Below, in pieces: positions 12,378 to 22,909 of a stretch of 64,000 nt of DNA. The DNA lies in the NCBI GenBank assembly GCA_028274465.1, contig CM051455.1:53016725-53080724 (forward strand), given 5' to 3'. The notes under the pieces were generated by a model. That model was not told the DNA's origin, searched no databases, and was given only the letters and a program-made list of their open reading frames with translations. This DNA comes from Plantago ovata. Its lineage: Eukaryota > Streptophyta > Magnoliopsida > Lamiales > Plantaginaceae. Each line of letters begins with the position of its first letter. The stretch's first letter is position 1. The translations under genes and the position numbers were made by a program.

Positions 12378-12491
12378 CGATTGAGCGCATGTTTTGTGAT
12401 TATATAGCCACTTGTCGTATTTGTATGTTTTTTTTAGTTTGTCGATTTTACAACAGATCTAATAATCATATCGATCCAAAACAATTTGGAG

Positions 12492-12613
12492 AGGATGGGG
12501 GTTTGAACCCCGTCGACGAAGGCATAAGGTGTATTTGGAGTTATAATGTGGTAACGTAGTAATGTATGATTCGGAGTAGGGTAGAGTAGATTTGCCATTT
12601 AAAATAAAAATAA
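12492..12613 (+). mobile_element. SINE with 18-bp target-site duplication
   Basis: A body of about 120 bp is bracketed by direct repeats at 12474-12491 and 12614-12631 (ATCCAAAACAA..TTG.AG, two differences). It contains a good pol III B-box-like GGTTTGAACCCC near 12500 and ends in an A-rich tail. The 3' half is related to the SINE at 7852-7982. The A-box is missing, so the copy is probably 5'-truncated. Confidence 0.7.
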
Positions 12614-12624
12614 ATCCAAAACAA

Positions 12625-12845
12625 CTTGAAGAAACATTTTGGATGAACAATTTGCAATTTTTGAATATGGGTTGTTATATAAGATAATTTTGGATTTTGG
12701 ATAAACATTAATATGTTTATATAATAATTTTATGTTTATCTTGAAGAAACATTTTGGATGAACAATTTGCAATTTTTGAATATGGGTTGTTATAGAAGAT
12801 AATTTTGGATTTTGGATAAACATTAATATGTTTATATAATAAATT
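12625..12845. repeat. 115-bp tandem duplication
   Basis: Two near-identical copies start at 12625 and 12740, each beginning CTTGAAGAAACATTTTGGAT and running to ATTAATATGTTTATATAATA. The first overlaps the right TSD of the neighbouring SINE, so the duplication involved the SINE flank. Confidence 0.8.
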
Positions 12846-13269
12846 TATTTTTATGATGTGGATGACTTTATTAATTTGATTTATTGTTGAGGTGTTGAAT
12901 ATTTCAATCTCTCTTTTTTTTTTTTTTCCAGATTCAAATCTCAAGTTTTATCATTGTTTTACTCCGAACATCAAAAGCAACAATCCTTCTCTTCTCAAAA
13001 CAGGTACACTATATATTTTCTATTTGTTCTTTGGGAATTAATTAGTCTTACGTAGAAGCCTGCTTATAAATATAATGTCAAATTCATATATCAAATTGTC
13101 CCATGTTTCTTCATTATCATTATTTGAACGTTCTAGCTGTAGTACATATACTTTCACCTAGTGATATCTTCAAATGTAGTTGATTTGTTGAATTTTTGCC
13201 TATATAAATCCATACATAGCTAACAAAATGACCACATTCATTAGCTTCCAATGGCGAACAACCAAGTAA

Positions 13270-13430
13270 GGCTCTGTTCTCTTCGTCTGAACAGTACTGA
13301 ACTGAAAAAGTTGAACTGAATTGAACTTATTTGCAGTACCAAATACTATTAGGCAAATCTGAACGAACTGAACTTAATGCATCTGAACGGAATTTAAAAT
13401 AATCAATTTTGAGATGAAAATAACAGAGCC
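13270..13430. mobile_element. Harbinger-type MITE (161 bp)
   Basis: Terminal inverted repeats GGCTCTGTT...AACAGAGCC are flanked by a TAA duplication at 13267-13269 and 13431-13433. The interior repeats GAACTGAACT words. A related copy without clear duplication lies near 60557-60754. A 3-bp TAA target and short ends fit PIF/Harbinger MITEs. There is no coding capacity. Confidence 0.75.
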
Positions 13431-13433
13431 TAA

Positions 13434-14355
13434 GTAAGAAGTCCACGTTTGGGTATAATGAACCAGGGTGGTTAACGAGTCGAGTGCGGGTCCTATCAAG
13501 AGCCTGATTGTCTTATTGAAGTCGTATCGATCTTGAATACGATCTTTGTCAAGTTTAAAATTATGTACGTGCATCGTGCAAAATCTCATGTACTATTGTT
13601 TACAAGGGGCATCATGTTTCGCCCTTTGTCTTTTTGGCAAGCTGGATTCAGGGAACAAGGTGTACATACAATATTGTTGCTACAAAATTGGAAGAACCAC
13701 ACCATTACCCGTTCCTCCAACATATTGAACCACAGTGGCACATTTCTAACTCAATAAATTCATCAGAGATTCTTCACCTGTCATTGTTCCTATCACCGAT
13801 GGTGGCTTTATTACCTTTTTTTTCAATCCTACCTCATAGGCCCCTTCCCTCATTGTGCATGTGGGGGCCACTGTGGGCTCCACGGTGAGAGGAGAGGCCT
13901 ATTAGGCCTCCTCCCAGGGTCCAGAAGACACTTTATTACTACACCAACCGATGTACTTGCCTCATCAAGAACATCTAACATGTTTCCAACCAGAAGGCAT
14001 GCTTTGTTGTTTTAGCTGGTTCGTTGTTTTGTTTTCCAATCGTAAGAGAGGAAATGTAACAAGGGGTATTATACACTCCTGAATAAGGGAGTGACTAGAA
14101 CTAATATGTAAGTTCCCCTTTAGATTTTGAATTTGATACTGTTGAGCCAAATATTGGAATACTGGCTATGTTGTAGAAGGAATAGGAGTTAGCAGAATCG
14201 ATGGCTTTGTCCATCATGCCAGTCCTCCTCCCTCACACCTGCATCACTTCCAAAAAGCTCTGATATGTACTTCTTCAGTGCAACATTTAGTCATAAGCTC
14301 TATTATCTTATAAAATGTAAGATGAAAATAACTCGAAAACAACAAACTGTAAGCC
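13434..14355. other. intergenic, no supported gene
   Basis: Several short overlapping open stretches (13533-13888 +, 13965-14150 -) show no recognisable domain and no splice context. A GC-richer patch with an AGGCCTATTAGGCCT palindrome lies near 13895-13912. Nothing functional can be assigned. Confidence 0.3.
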
Positions 14356-14358
14356 TAA

Positions 14359-14993
14359 GACCATCTCCATTGGGCGTCGGGAGAAGAGTCTGATAAACCA
14401 TCAGACTCTTCTCCAAACGTCTGGAGAGACTCCAACGCTAGTCTGGAGATGGAAGTCTGATAAAACTTCTCCAGACTCGTCATATAGTTTATGACGAGTT
14501 TGGAAGTTTTTTTAAAATTATTTTTACCTTTTTTTCCCCCTTTTCTTTTATGGGCTGCCTTTCCTTTATTTTTTCTATATTCTTTTATTCCATTTCTTTT
14601 TCTTCTTTATTAAATAAATACCTCTCTTTTCTTTGAATACTTAAAAAAATACACTTGCATAAAATAATTTTATTAAATCTCTCGGCAAAATCTAAATATT
14701 GTTTTATTTCATTATCAATCATTGTAATTTTTAGATTTAGATTTTATATTTATTTAATTAATTAACAACATTTACAATAATATGAAGTATAAAAAAGAGT
14801 GTGTTTTAAAAAGAAATGAGAAAATACCAATGTAATTTAAAAGGAAATAATTTAAAAGGAAATGAGAAAAGAAAAGAAAATGTTAGTCTGATGGATCTGA
14901 ACGGATGAAGTGCAGAGTATGATAGAGTCTGATGGATAATAAAATAATCTAAATGCTGATGTGGCAGGGTCTGAATCGTCTGAAGAGATGGTC
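14359..14993. mobile_element. Harbinger-like non-autonomous element (635 bp)
   Basis: The element begins GACCATCTCC and ends GAGATGGTC and is flanked by TAA at 14356-14358 and 14994-14996. Both ends hold repeated GTCTGA/TCAGAC words, which may be transposase-binding repeats. The middle is AT-rich and non-coding. TAA target duplication suggests the PIF/Harbinger superfamily. Confidence 0.7.
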
Positions 14994-15047
14994 TAAATAA
15001 CTTAATAATAGTCCTGGGATAGTGATACCAGAGAAATCAATATCATA

Positions 15048-15303
15048 CTTCCTCCGGAAACTTAATAGTTTTACACTTTGTTTTTGTTGACTTTTTTATG
15101 TCCGGTTTGACCTCAAAATAATCATAATTGATTACGAAAAAATTAATTTTAAAAGTTATATTATACGAATATAAGAAGTATACTTTTATAATATAATTTT
15201 TTGAATTATTTTTTTTCAACGAGTTATTATTAGTTTGAGGTCAAACCGGATATCGAAAAGTCAACAAAAATAAAGTGTAAAACTATAAAGTTTCCGGAGG
15301 AAG
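15048..15303. mobile_element. Stowaway MITE with TA duplication
   Basis: Near-perfect long inverted repeats run from CTTCCTCCGGAAACTT at the left to its complement at the right, with TA on both sides (15046-15047, 15304-15305). The inner arms GTCCGGTTTGACCTCAA and its complement extend the stem, so a transcript would fold into a hairpin of about 256 nt. Confidence 0.9.
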
Positions 15304-15583
15304 TACCATCTAACTAATTCCACAATAAGCTTCAAGTAGAATTATTTGAAAAAGGGGGTTTCAAATTTTCTATTTCCTACAACGTAGCCCTTTTATTTGT
15401 TCTTATTCATAAAACTACACCTTCAAGTTCGAAAAACCACTAATAAGCTAGTGCACCATAAACTTTCCACAGTTCAGCAAGTATATTGTTTAGAGAAAGA
15501 AAACATAGGGAAACTCACCCAAAAGTGGAAAATGTGTAAAATGATTGTTAAATAAGTAATTAAAATAATTTTAGTAAATTGTT

Positions 15584-15970
15584 AAATAAGTATTTAAAAT
15601 ATTATAGGGAATGAATTTAAAACGATTTTAGAAAAGTTTTTATAGGAAACTGCTATAAATGCTATTACAGAAAAAGTATTACTTGTTTTCCTAATTTAAG
15701 AGCTTTTTTTATTTTTTTAATAAGAATTTGATTTTATTAAATTCCCTTTTATTTTTTCCTAGTTTTAATTTTCTTGTTCTTGTGAATTTAAATAAATACT
15801 TAAAATATTATAAGAAATGAATTTAAAATAATTTTAGAGAAATGTTTATATGGAAATTGTCATGAATGCTCTTACGGAAAAAGTATTGCTTATTTTCCTA
15901 ATTTAAGAGATTTTTTAAATTTGTTTTGAATAAGGATTTGATTTTATTAATTTCCCTTTTATTGTTTTGA
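15584..15970. repeat. diverged direct duplication, period about 205 bp
   Basis: Two copies beginning near 15584 and 15790 share AAATA.TTAAAATATTATA, then GAATGAATTTAAAA, AAAAAGTATT and TTTTCCTAATTTAAGAG in the same order. It is AT-rich and non-coding, directly upstream of the leader of the LRR gene. Confidence 0.65.
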
Positions 15971-16268
15971 ATGCTCTTACGAAAATTTTGGATGTATAGT
16001 GCAATAAGGACTTAATCACACATTTCTCAAAAAACCCCAAGAAATCTCAATATCACAACAATCCTCTGTTTTTTCTTCGCTGCTTTACCTTTCAAATTCA
16101 AATTCCCATTCAGGTTCCAGCTACAAGATTACACTACTCATCAATGGATTCCCAAAATTGTCCAAATACAGTATTAAACTACTGTTCAATGTATTCCCAA
16201 AAGTGCCTAAATGAAATTTGCATTACACTCACTTTACTTAATTTCCCAAAAAGAAATCATCCTATCCC

Positions 16269-16277
16269 TATAAAAGG
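16269..16277 (+). promoter_or_regulatory. probable TATA box of the RAD7-like LRR gene
   Basis: TATAAAAGG is a strong plant TATA match. It lies 371 bases before the ATG at 16640, implying a start near 16300 and a leader of roughly 340 bases. The leader contains several upstream ATGs. Confidence 0.5.
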
Positions 16278-16639
16278 AGCAAGGCTAATCTGTTTTAATG
16301 TATATTTTCAATTCCTCCTCCTCATTACCTCACTACCCTTTGAACAAAAATTGGTTTTTCAGTTTTCTGGGAATTCTGAGATAGAGCTAATCTATAGCTC
16401 TCTGTTTTTGTTTCTGGAATTTGAATTTGTTCTGTTTTTGTTCCTGTTTCATTTCTTTTTCTTGTTCTGGTGTGTTTATATCTTGATAGGTGATTGAAGG
16501 GTGGTTTGATTGGTATTTCTTGTTAACTTAGAGAAAAACCAATTTTCCATTTTTCATTGTTGTACTAAAGTTTCTATCTTGATTATTGGTTTTGCTTTTC
16601 TTCCTTGAATCCTTGAATTGGATTTATTTTTGTTTGAAA

Positions 16640-19076
16640 ATGAAGAGGTGGAATGAGAGAGTTGAGAAGCGGATGGAAGAGTTGGGCTTAGACAAAAATG
16701 ATAAGGATTCTATTGACATTGCTTCAGAAAGTCTTGAGGCTGAGAAATATGAGAGGAGGTTTGGTAGAAATCAAGATTCTGAGGGTTTATGGCTTGGGGG
16801 AATGAATAGGGATAGAGAACGGGATCACAGCAGTTGTTTTAGGCCTAATCCTCGCAGTTATGGAAAGAAGGAGGCTATAATTATTTTGAGTGATAGCGAA
16901 GAGGATTCCGATGACATGGATGTTTGGGGGAGTAGTTCTAGGCGACCGGGATTGGGAAGTGATGATATGGAGATTGGTGAAAGTAGTTCTAGGCAACCCC
17001 AGGATGAAAATAGTCTGGGACTTTTGGTTGATACAGTAGTAGCAGCTGAAGTGGATCCGGTTCATGAACCAGCAATAAGAGAAAATTATTTGGTAATCCT
17101 CGAATATATAGACCAATATACTCGTGAACAACTGAGAGAAACTGCTCGACGGTTTGCTCGTGTTGAACATCCTGCTGAAAATAGCGGGATACAAAAACCG
17201 GTCAATGAAGCCGAACAGTTGGGGCGTTCTGGTGGTTTTTTCTGGGAAGCGCTAAAAGAAGTTAGAGCAAGAACTTCGAAGATAGCAGCAGAGAAGTTGA
17301 TTAAGTGGACACCCTTGATTCGGGACCACAGCGTTCCTTCTTCATTTGTTCCTTCGTTGGTGGAGTTATCGTTGAAAGTTCTTGCTGAAAATGCAAATTG
17401 TATAGCCTCGCTCAATCTAGTTCCTTATTTCCTCCAGAAGAAACTAATTGATCGGTTGTGCGATACAAGGAGGATCAATGCAGATATTTTTAATCTTCTA
17501 CTGCAAGGATGTCGGACTGAGTTACGGGTGAAGAACTGTTCGTGGCTTACAGATGATCAGTTCCAGCAGTCACTTCTGAATTGGCAGACCGAAAATCTAA
17601 GGGTAACTCTTCCTTGTTTTCTCTTTATCCTTCTACTCCTTCTGCCTGGATTTTACGAGTGTTTCTATTGGATCTCATGTAACCTTTTCTGATAACTTGC
17701 AATCCAACATAACTGCAGGTCTTGCAACTTGACCTTTGTGGTCAAATCATGTTTGATTTTGCTCTCAGGGATAAGTTGGCTCAATCTCCGAACTGCTTCC
17801 TTAAGTTAGCTGTCTTATCCCTCAGAGGCGCTTCCCGTTTAACAAACCTTGGTGTTGAATTACTTGTCAAGTCAGCGCCTGCACTTCTATCTATTAATAT
17901 CGGTCAGTGTCCTCTTCTTACCGGCGAGGCTGTGAACTCTATAGCTCACCATTTGGGAAAAAACTTGAGAGAGCTATATATAGACTTCTGCGAGAAAATA
18001 ATAGCAATGAGTATAGCAAGTTCTATCATGTTGTTTGAAAGTTTGGAAGTATGTTCTGTTGCCGGCTTGGAGGACGTGTCTGATGGATTTATCCTTCAGT
18101 TGGTCAGTGCATGTGGTAACAATCTTAAGGACCTTGACGTCGCTGATTGCCTGTGAGTTGCATTCTTCTTCTTCTTCTTTTTTTATTCTGATCTACAGTT
18201 TCAAATTTACAATTTTATGATGATCACTGTGATTAAGATGCACTCCATTTCCAACTGATTGCAGGGAATTGACTGATTCGTCTCTCAGAGCAATCGCGGA
18301 TCATTGTCCTGGTTTATTAGCGCTGAACATTTCAAGGCTGAGTAAAGTCACAAATGTGGGGATGGAGTTTCTCGCAAATGGATGCAGGTCTATTGAACGA
18401 CTGAATCTCACAAGAACCAAATTCAGGTATATACAGCATATCTCATAGGTTGTGACTCAATCATATCAAATGTATGAATGTGTAGTAAAACTATATCTCT
18501 CTTGATCTTTAATTGCAGTGACGAAGTTATAGCTGCATTCTTGGAAACCTCAGGAGGGTCCTTGATAGAACTTACGTTGAATTACGTAAAGCAGGTATTT
18601 TCACTGATTAATATACCTCAGGAGTGTCCTTAATGTTGTGATTGAACTACCTGTGTCATTTAATGATGTGATATTTCACTGCAGGTTGGACCTAATACTG
18701 CTTTTTCACTTGCTCGGCGGTCAAGGAATTTGTCCTACTTGGACATATCATGGTGCTGTAGAATCACCACAAATGCTCTAGGCATGATTGCTGATAGCTG
18801 CTCGTCACTAAAGCTTCTCAAAATGTTCGGATGCAGGCAGGTGTGTAAACTAAAATTAAAATGGATTCGTAGATTGTTTTCTTTCTAAGTTATTTAATGC
18901 TCTTGTGATGTTCTCATTTCCTGCAGATAGACGGTGTGTTCCTACATGGGCACTCTAACCCACAGTTGCGGGTAATTGGATTTGGCTTGATGCCAATCCT
19001 GGATCATATCAACTTGCTGGAGCCTGATGAAGTGTTCTTGCGGTATTCACCTCTGCCAACTCCACTTGATTCTTAG
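16640..19076 (+). CDS. RAD7/RNI-like leucine-rich-repeat protein, six exons
   Basis: Exons 16640-17602, 17719-18152, 18265-18426, 18519-18594, 18685-18840 and 18927-19076 join in frame to 646 codons with GT-AG introns. The N-terminal third is charged. At about residues 79-92 it holds AIIILSDSEEDSDD, a hydrophobic run followed by acidic and serine residues, like a SUMO-interacting motif. From about residue 200 it becomes a run of cysteine-containing leucine-rich repeats (LTDDQFQ, LDLCGQ, LSLRGASRLTNLGVELL, LDVADCLELTDSSL, LDISWCCRITTNAL). This layout resembles plant proteins named DNA repair protein RAD7/rhp7-like. In yeast Rad7 acts in global-genome nucleotide excision repair with an E3 ligase; that role here is inference. 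16640 is the first in-frame ATG. No F-box was recognised. Confidence 0.85.
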
Positions 19077-19837
19077 TCTCAAGAATTTACAAGGCGAGAG
19101 AGAAGTAACCATAGGGTTCTGTACGTCTGCTGCTGTAGCATCGAAAATACTATTATGCGTTGAAGCTATAAGTACTTGGTGTATTTATTTACTGAAATTT
19201 TTTTGATCCATGTTTCGGCTTTCAAAGATACAGTTTTGTATTGTGTGATTCCTTTGTCCATTTTGGTTGAATGACAATCAGAAACTATATAGTTTTATAT
19301 ATTTTCAATTGAAAAATGTACTTTATGGATGTGTTACTGATTGATTCTTGTTACTTATGGTAATGCAATATTTATATTGTTAGTTCCGAATAGTGCCCTT
19401 GTAATTAGCATATATTAAAAAAAGAAAAAAAAAGAATCCAGTAAGGATCAAACTGGCAAATCTAAGTAACCCGAATTAAACAGCAAGGAGCAGAAGTAGC
19501 AGGTAAGAAGAATGGTCGATTGGCTCGTCCTCAAACTCACCTTCAGGTCTCAATCTAAGATTTAACACATTCTTCATCGTTCCAGTTGACTAATATCCAC
19601 TGCCAGTTATCCAGTCCATAATCCATATATAAATTTATAGTACAATTAATTTTGAGATGAGTATGATGAAGACTTAGTTGATTTAATTTCCTCCCTGACG
19701 TTGAATGTTTGGTTGTTTTGAGTTATATATATATATATGTTTTTTTCCAGTCCAAAGAAGAACATGCAAGGGATATGGAACTTGGACTTGTGAGTATCAT
19801 TTTTTGGTCAAATGATCAAAAAATGATATAACACAAG
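19077..19837. other. 3' UTR and intergenic sequence
   Basis: The first 200-300 bases are AT-rich 3' UTR of the LRR gene. Nothing else was recognised apart from a TATATATATATA run at about 19725. Confidence 0.4.
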
Positions 19838-20060
19838 GAAATACTAGTCTACACCAAGACTACTACTAGTATACACAAGATATAACACAAGGAAATACTA
19901 GTCTACACCAAGACTACTAGTATATACACCAAGGTATACTATTGCTAATATACACCAGCATACTACTAAGACTCCTTGCTACTAATCTACACCAAGAAAT
20001 GCTACTAATCTACACCAAGGAATACTACTAATATGCACCAAGTTAACTAATATGAATGGA
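19838..20060. repeat. imperfect minisatellite of CTACACCAAG words
   Basis: A run of diverged units of about 20-25 bp built on ACTAGTCTACACCAAGACTA / ACTAATCTACACCAAGGAAT. Unit length varies, so it looks like an old slippage array next to a gypsy fragment. Non-coding. Confidence 0.6.
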
Positions 20061-20242
20061 CACCAATACAAGTATACTACTACTACCATTGGACACCAAA
20101 CCAATATAAAGAGACAAGGCCAGGCAACGTGAATGAGAGCATGCAAAGGATACAAAGGTGCTACTATAAAAGGAGAGGCTTACATACAAACAAAGGGAAA
20201 GTCACAAAATACTCAACTCTTCTTGTTATTCATTTTACTCTC

Positions 20243-21040
20243 TATACATCAAATATTTACTGGTCGTAGTTGAATACTTTTCAAAATGGGTTGAAGCTGA
20301 ATCTTTAGCGATCACTTCTGAAAAATATGTGATGGATTTCATCTGGAAAAACATAATATGTACGTTCGGAATACCACGAATATTGGTAACAGATAATGGA
20401 AGATAGTTTTCTAGAAGAAAAATGAAGTAATGGTGTAAAGAGCTAAACATTCAGCAAGACTTTATTTCAGTAGGACATCCGCAATCAAATGGACAAACGG
20501 AGGTGATTAACCGAACCATCATACTGAATTTAGAAAAGAGATTGGGTGACTCGAAAGGAGACTGAGTGGAGGAATTGCCAGGGGTGCTATGGGCATATAG
20601 AACCACACGAAAAACGACAACACAAGAAATACCGTTCAACCTAGTATATGGATCAGAGGCAGTCGTACCAGTAGAAATCGCGGTCGAGACGTTACGAATC
20701 AATCAATATGACTCGGATAAAAATATTGAGTCGAGATTCTTGGAGTTAGATATGCTCGACGCAGAGAGAGAAGCAGCCTGTATAAGGAGCACGTCATATC
20801 AAACGATAATCTCATGCGCTTATAACAATAAATCAATCAAAGAAAATTCCAAGTGGCAGATTATGTTCTATGAAGAGTTGATATACTCCGAGCGGTAGAA
20901 AAGCTATAAGCTAACGGGGAAGCTCCGTACAAGATTATCGAAGCTCGACAAAATGGAAGCTACGTATTGAAAAATGCACAAGGAAAAGTGTTAGCCCGGA
21001 CCTGGGATGTTCAAAATTTAAAGAAATACTATTACCAATA
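20243..21040 (+). pseudogene. Ty3/gypsy (Tat-like) integrase fragment
   Basis: The translation shows a gypsy integrase core: VVVEYFSKWVEAE, then CTFGIPRILVTDNGR followed by a stop, then VGHPQSNGQTEVINRTI and another stop. After that come LPGVLWAYRTTRKTTTQEIP and VYGSEAVVPVEI. The DNG and the glutamate in GQTEV correspond to the second and third catalytic acids. The VTNRTIL-type wording suggests the Tat lineage. The N-terminal zinc finger, RT and LTRs were not found. Later sequence is frameshifted. Dead fragment. Confidence 0.85.
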
Positions 21041-21050
21041 AAAGTAATCA

Positions 21051-21192
21051 AGAAACGACGATGGAATTTCAACTGTAGAAGTCGACTATTACGACAAATT
21101 GTTGGAAATAAACTATAATAAAGAAACAACGATGAAAAAGTCAAGTTTAGAAGTCGACTATTACGGCCAATTGTTGTAAATAAACTATAATA
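21051..21192. repeat. 71-bp tandem duplication after the integrase fragment
   Basis: Copies start at 21051 and 21122 (AGAAAC.ACGATG, then TAGAAGTCGACTATTACG and AAATAAACTATAATAAA). Tat-type elements often carry short tandem repeats between pol and the 3' LTR, so this may be a spacer remnant. Confidence 0.65.
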
Positions 21193-21654
21193 AAATTATC
21201 TATCGAGAAGTTATCTTATCAAATAATACATGATTGGCTATACTTTCTGGCGGGAAAGTTGAAATCAAACATTATTTTCAATAGAGTAAGAGGCCACTTG
21301 AGGTAAAAGAAATGGAGACAAACCAATTCTTGAAACCCCCGTAAGAGCCTCAGATACATAAAAACACCATATCTTGATAAAGTAAATTGTCGTCGGGCAA
21401 TTACTATTAATGAGATTGGTCCCAATTACATAAATTTTTGGATGAGTGAATACAAGTTTAAGCAAATTCATTGACGGATGGATCAAGCTAAAATATAAGT
21501 CCCAGCTATGAATAAATATATCAAAACATAAGGAGAATTTATGATAAACAAATAAAAGAAGAGATAAATCCACAAATAAACACATGGACTTGCATCAGGT
21601 ACAATATGCAACACATACCATTTCAACAACTATGATTCAATAAATATTGCTAGA
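21193..21654. other. intergenic, probably retrotransposon spacer
   Basis: AT-rich with no domain-bearing reading frame. Position after the integrase fragment suggests decayed LTR or spacer sequence, but no second LTR was found. Confidence 0.3.
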
Positions 21655-21663
21655 TAAAACAAA

Positions 21664-22608
21664 GGGCTTCTTACATATACTACCTTTGTTAGTTCGTTTT
21701 ATTACAGACAGACCCCCGTTAGCCAAACAATTACATCCAACACCCTTGTTCGATAGATTTAATTACACCTAAACCCACGAATTTGACTTTTGGCGGATTA
21801 AATAAATGTAAAGACATTTTTATCCTTGATCAAATATTGAATTCTGACTTTGACCAAACAACTCCAATTTTCATTAATTACACATTAGCCTCAAATTGTT
21901 TTAATCTTACCAAATTGGCACTTAATAATTCAACGTAAAGCATATAACTTCTTTAAATTCCAAATTTGTCCCAAATTTTATTGCAACTAAGCCCTAATAA
22001 ATTTTTTATTTTAAAATATCACTCAAACAAATTAAAAAAATATATAAAAAAAAAAGAAAAAACAGCAAATCGGAGCTGCACAACTCCGATTTGCTCTGCC
22101 GCCAGAGCTCCGATTTGAGCTCCGATCAAATCGGAGCTGTGCAGCTCAAGATGTGATCGGAGCAAGTAACAACACCGATCAAATCAGAGCTGTGCAACTC
22201 CGATCTGATCGTAGCTAGTCACAGCTCCGATCTGATCGGAGCTAGTCACACCTCCGATCGATCGGAGATGTAAAGCTCCTATCAAATCGAAGCAGCACTG
22301 CTCCGATTGATCGGAGCAAGTCACAGCTCCGACTGACCGGAGCTCCGACCACTATTGTGAAGAAAGGAAGAGGAAAGAAAAAAAAAGGAAGGAAGAAGAA
22401 AGAACAGGGAATGAAGAGGAATGAAATTAAAAAGGAGAAACAAAGGGCCTAGTTGCAATAAAAATGCTAAGGCCACATGTTTGGTCTAAATTTTCATTTA
22501 GTTTGGTCAATGGAAGAAACTGATTTTGGACCCATATGTAATAGATTGACTAAGAGGGGGTTAGACGTAATTAGAGTGTCTAGTAGGGGTAGTGGATGTA
22601 AAATTCCC
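21664..22608. mobile_element. Mutator-like non-autonomous element, copy B, 9-bp TSD
   Basis: The exact 9-bp duplication TAAAACAAA lies at 21655-21663 and 22609-22617. Ends are GGGCTTCTTACAT... and the complement of ...ATGTAAAATTCCC, inside longer imperfect inverted arms. The core (22066-22350) is a dense array of AAATCGGAGCTG / CAGCTCCGATT palindromic units followed by a purine-rich GAAGAAAG tract. A 9-bp duplication with long inverted repeats fits Mutator-like elements. There is no transposase, so it is non-autonomous. Confidence 0.8.
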
Positions 22609-22909
22609 TAAAACAAATCATTTGTCACACAGTTCACAAAACCAAAACTTATCTAAGTTACACTACACAGTAAAGATGGAAAAATTATACAACATTCAAA
22701 TATAAATATGTATCTCATAAACATGACTTAGAATCAAAATAACCATCGTAGTTTCTACAACAACAAAGATTACTAACATTGCTTACTGGAACCAAACTAG
22801 AGTTACAGACACTACTGTTAGGCCTAGCACAAAAACAAGAGCTTAACAATTAGCTGAGATAATAATGTTTTCAAAAGTTTACATAATCATAACTTGGCAT
22901 ACCAAGTCT

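Noticed and set aside
16144..16497. Open frame of 117 codons upstream of the LRR gene
   Set aside because: It spans the TATA box and leader, has a low-complexity F/L-rich end and no recognisable domain. At most it contains upstream ORFs.
22066..22350. CRISPR-like array
   Set aside because: Units are palindromic, irregularly spaced, lack unique spacers of constant length, and sit within a plant transposon with a 9-bp duplication.
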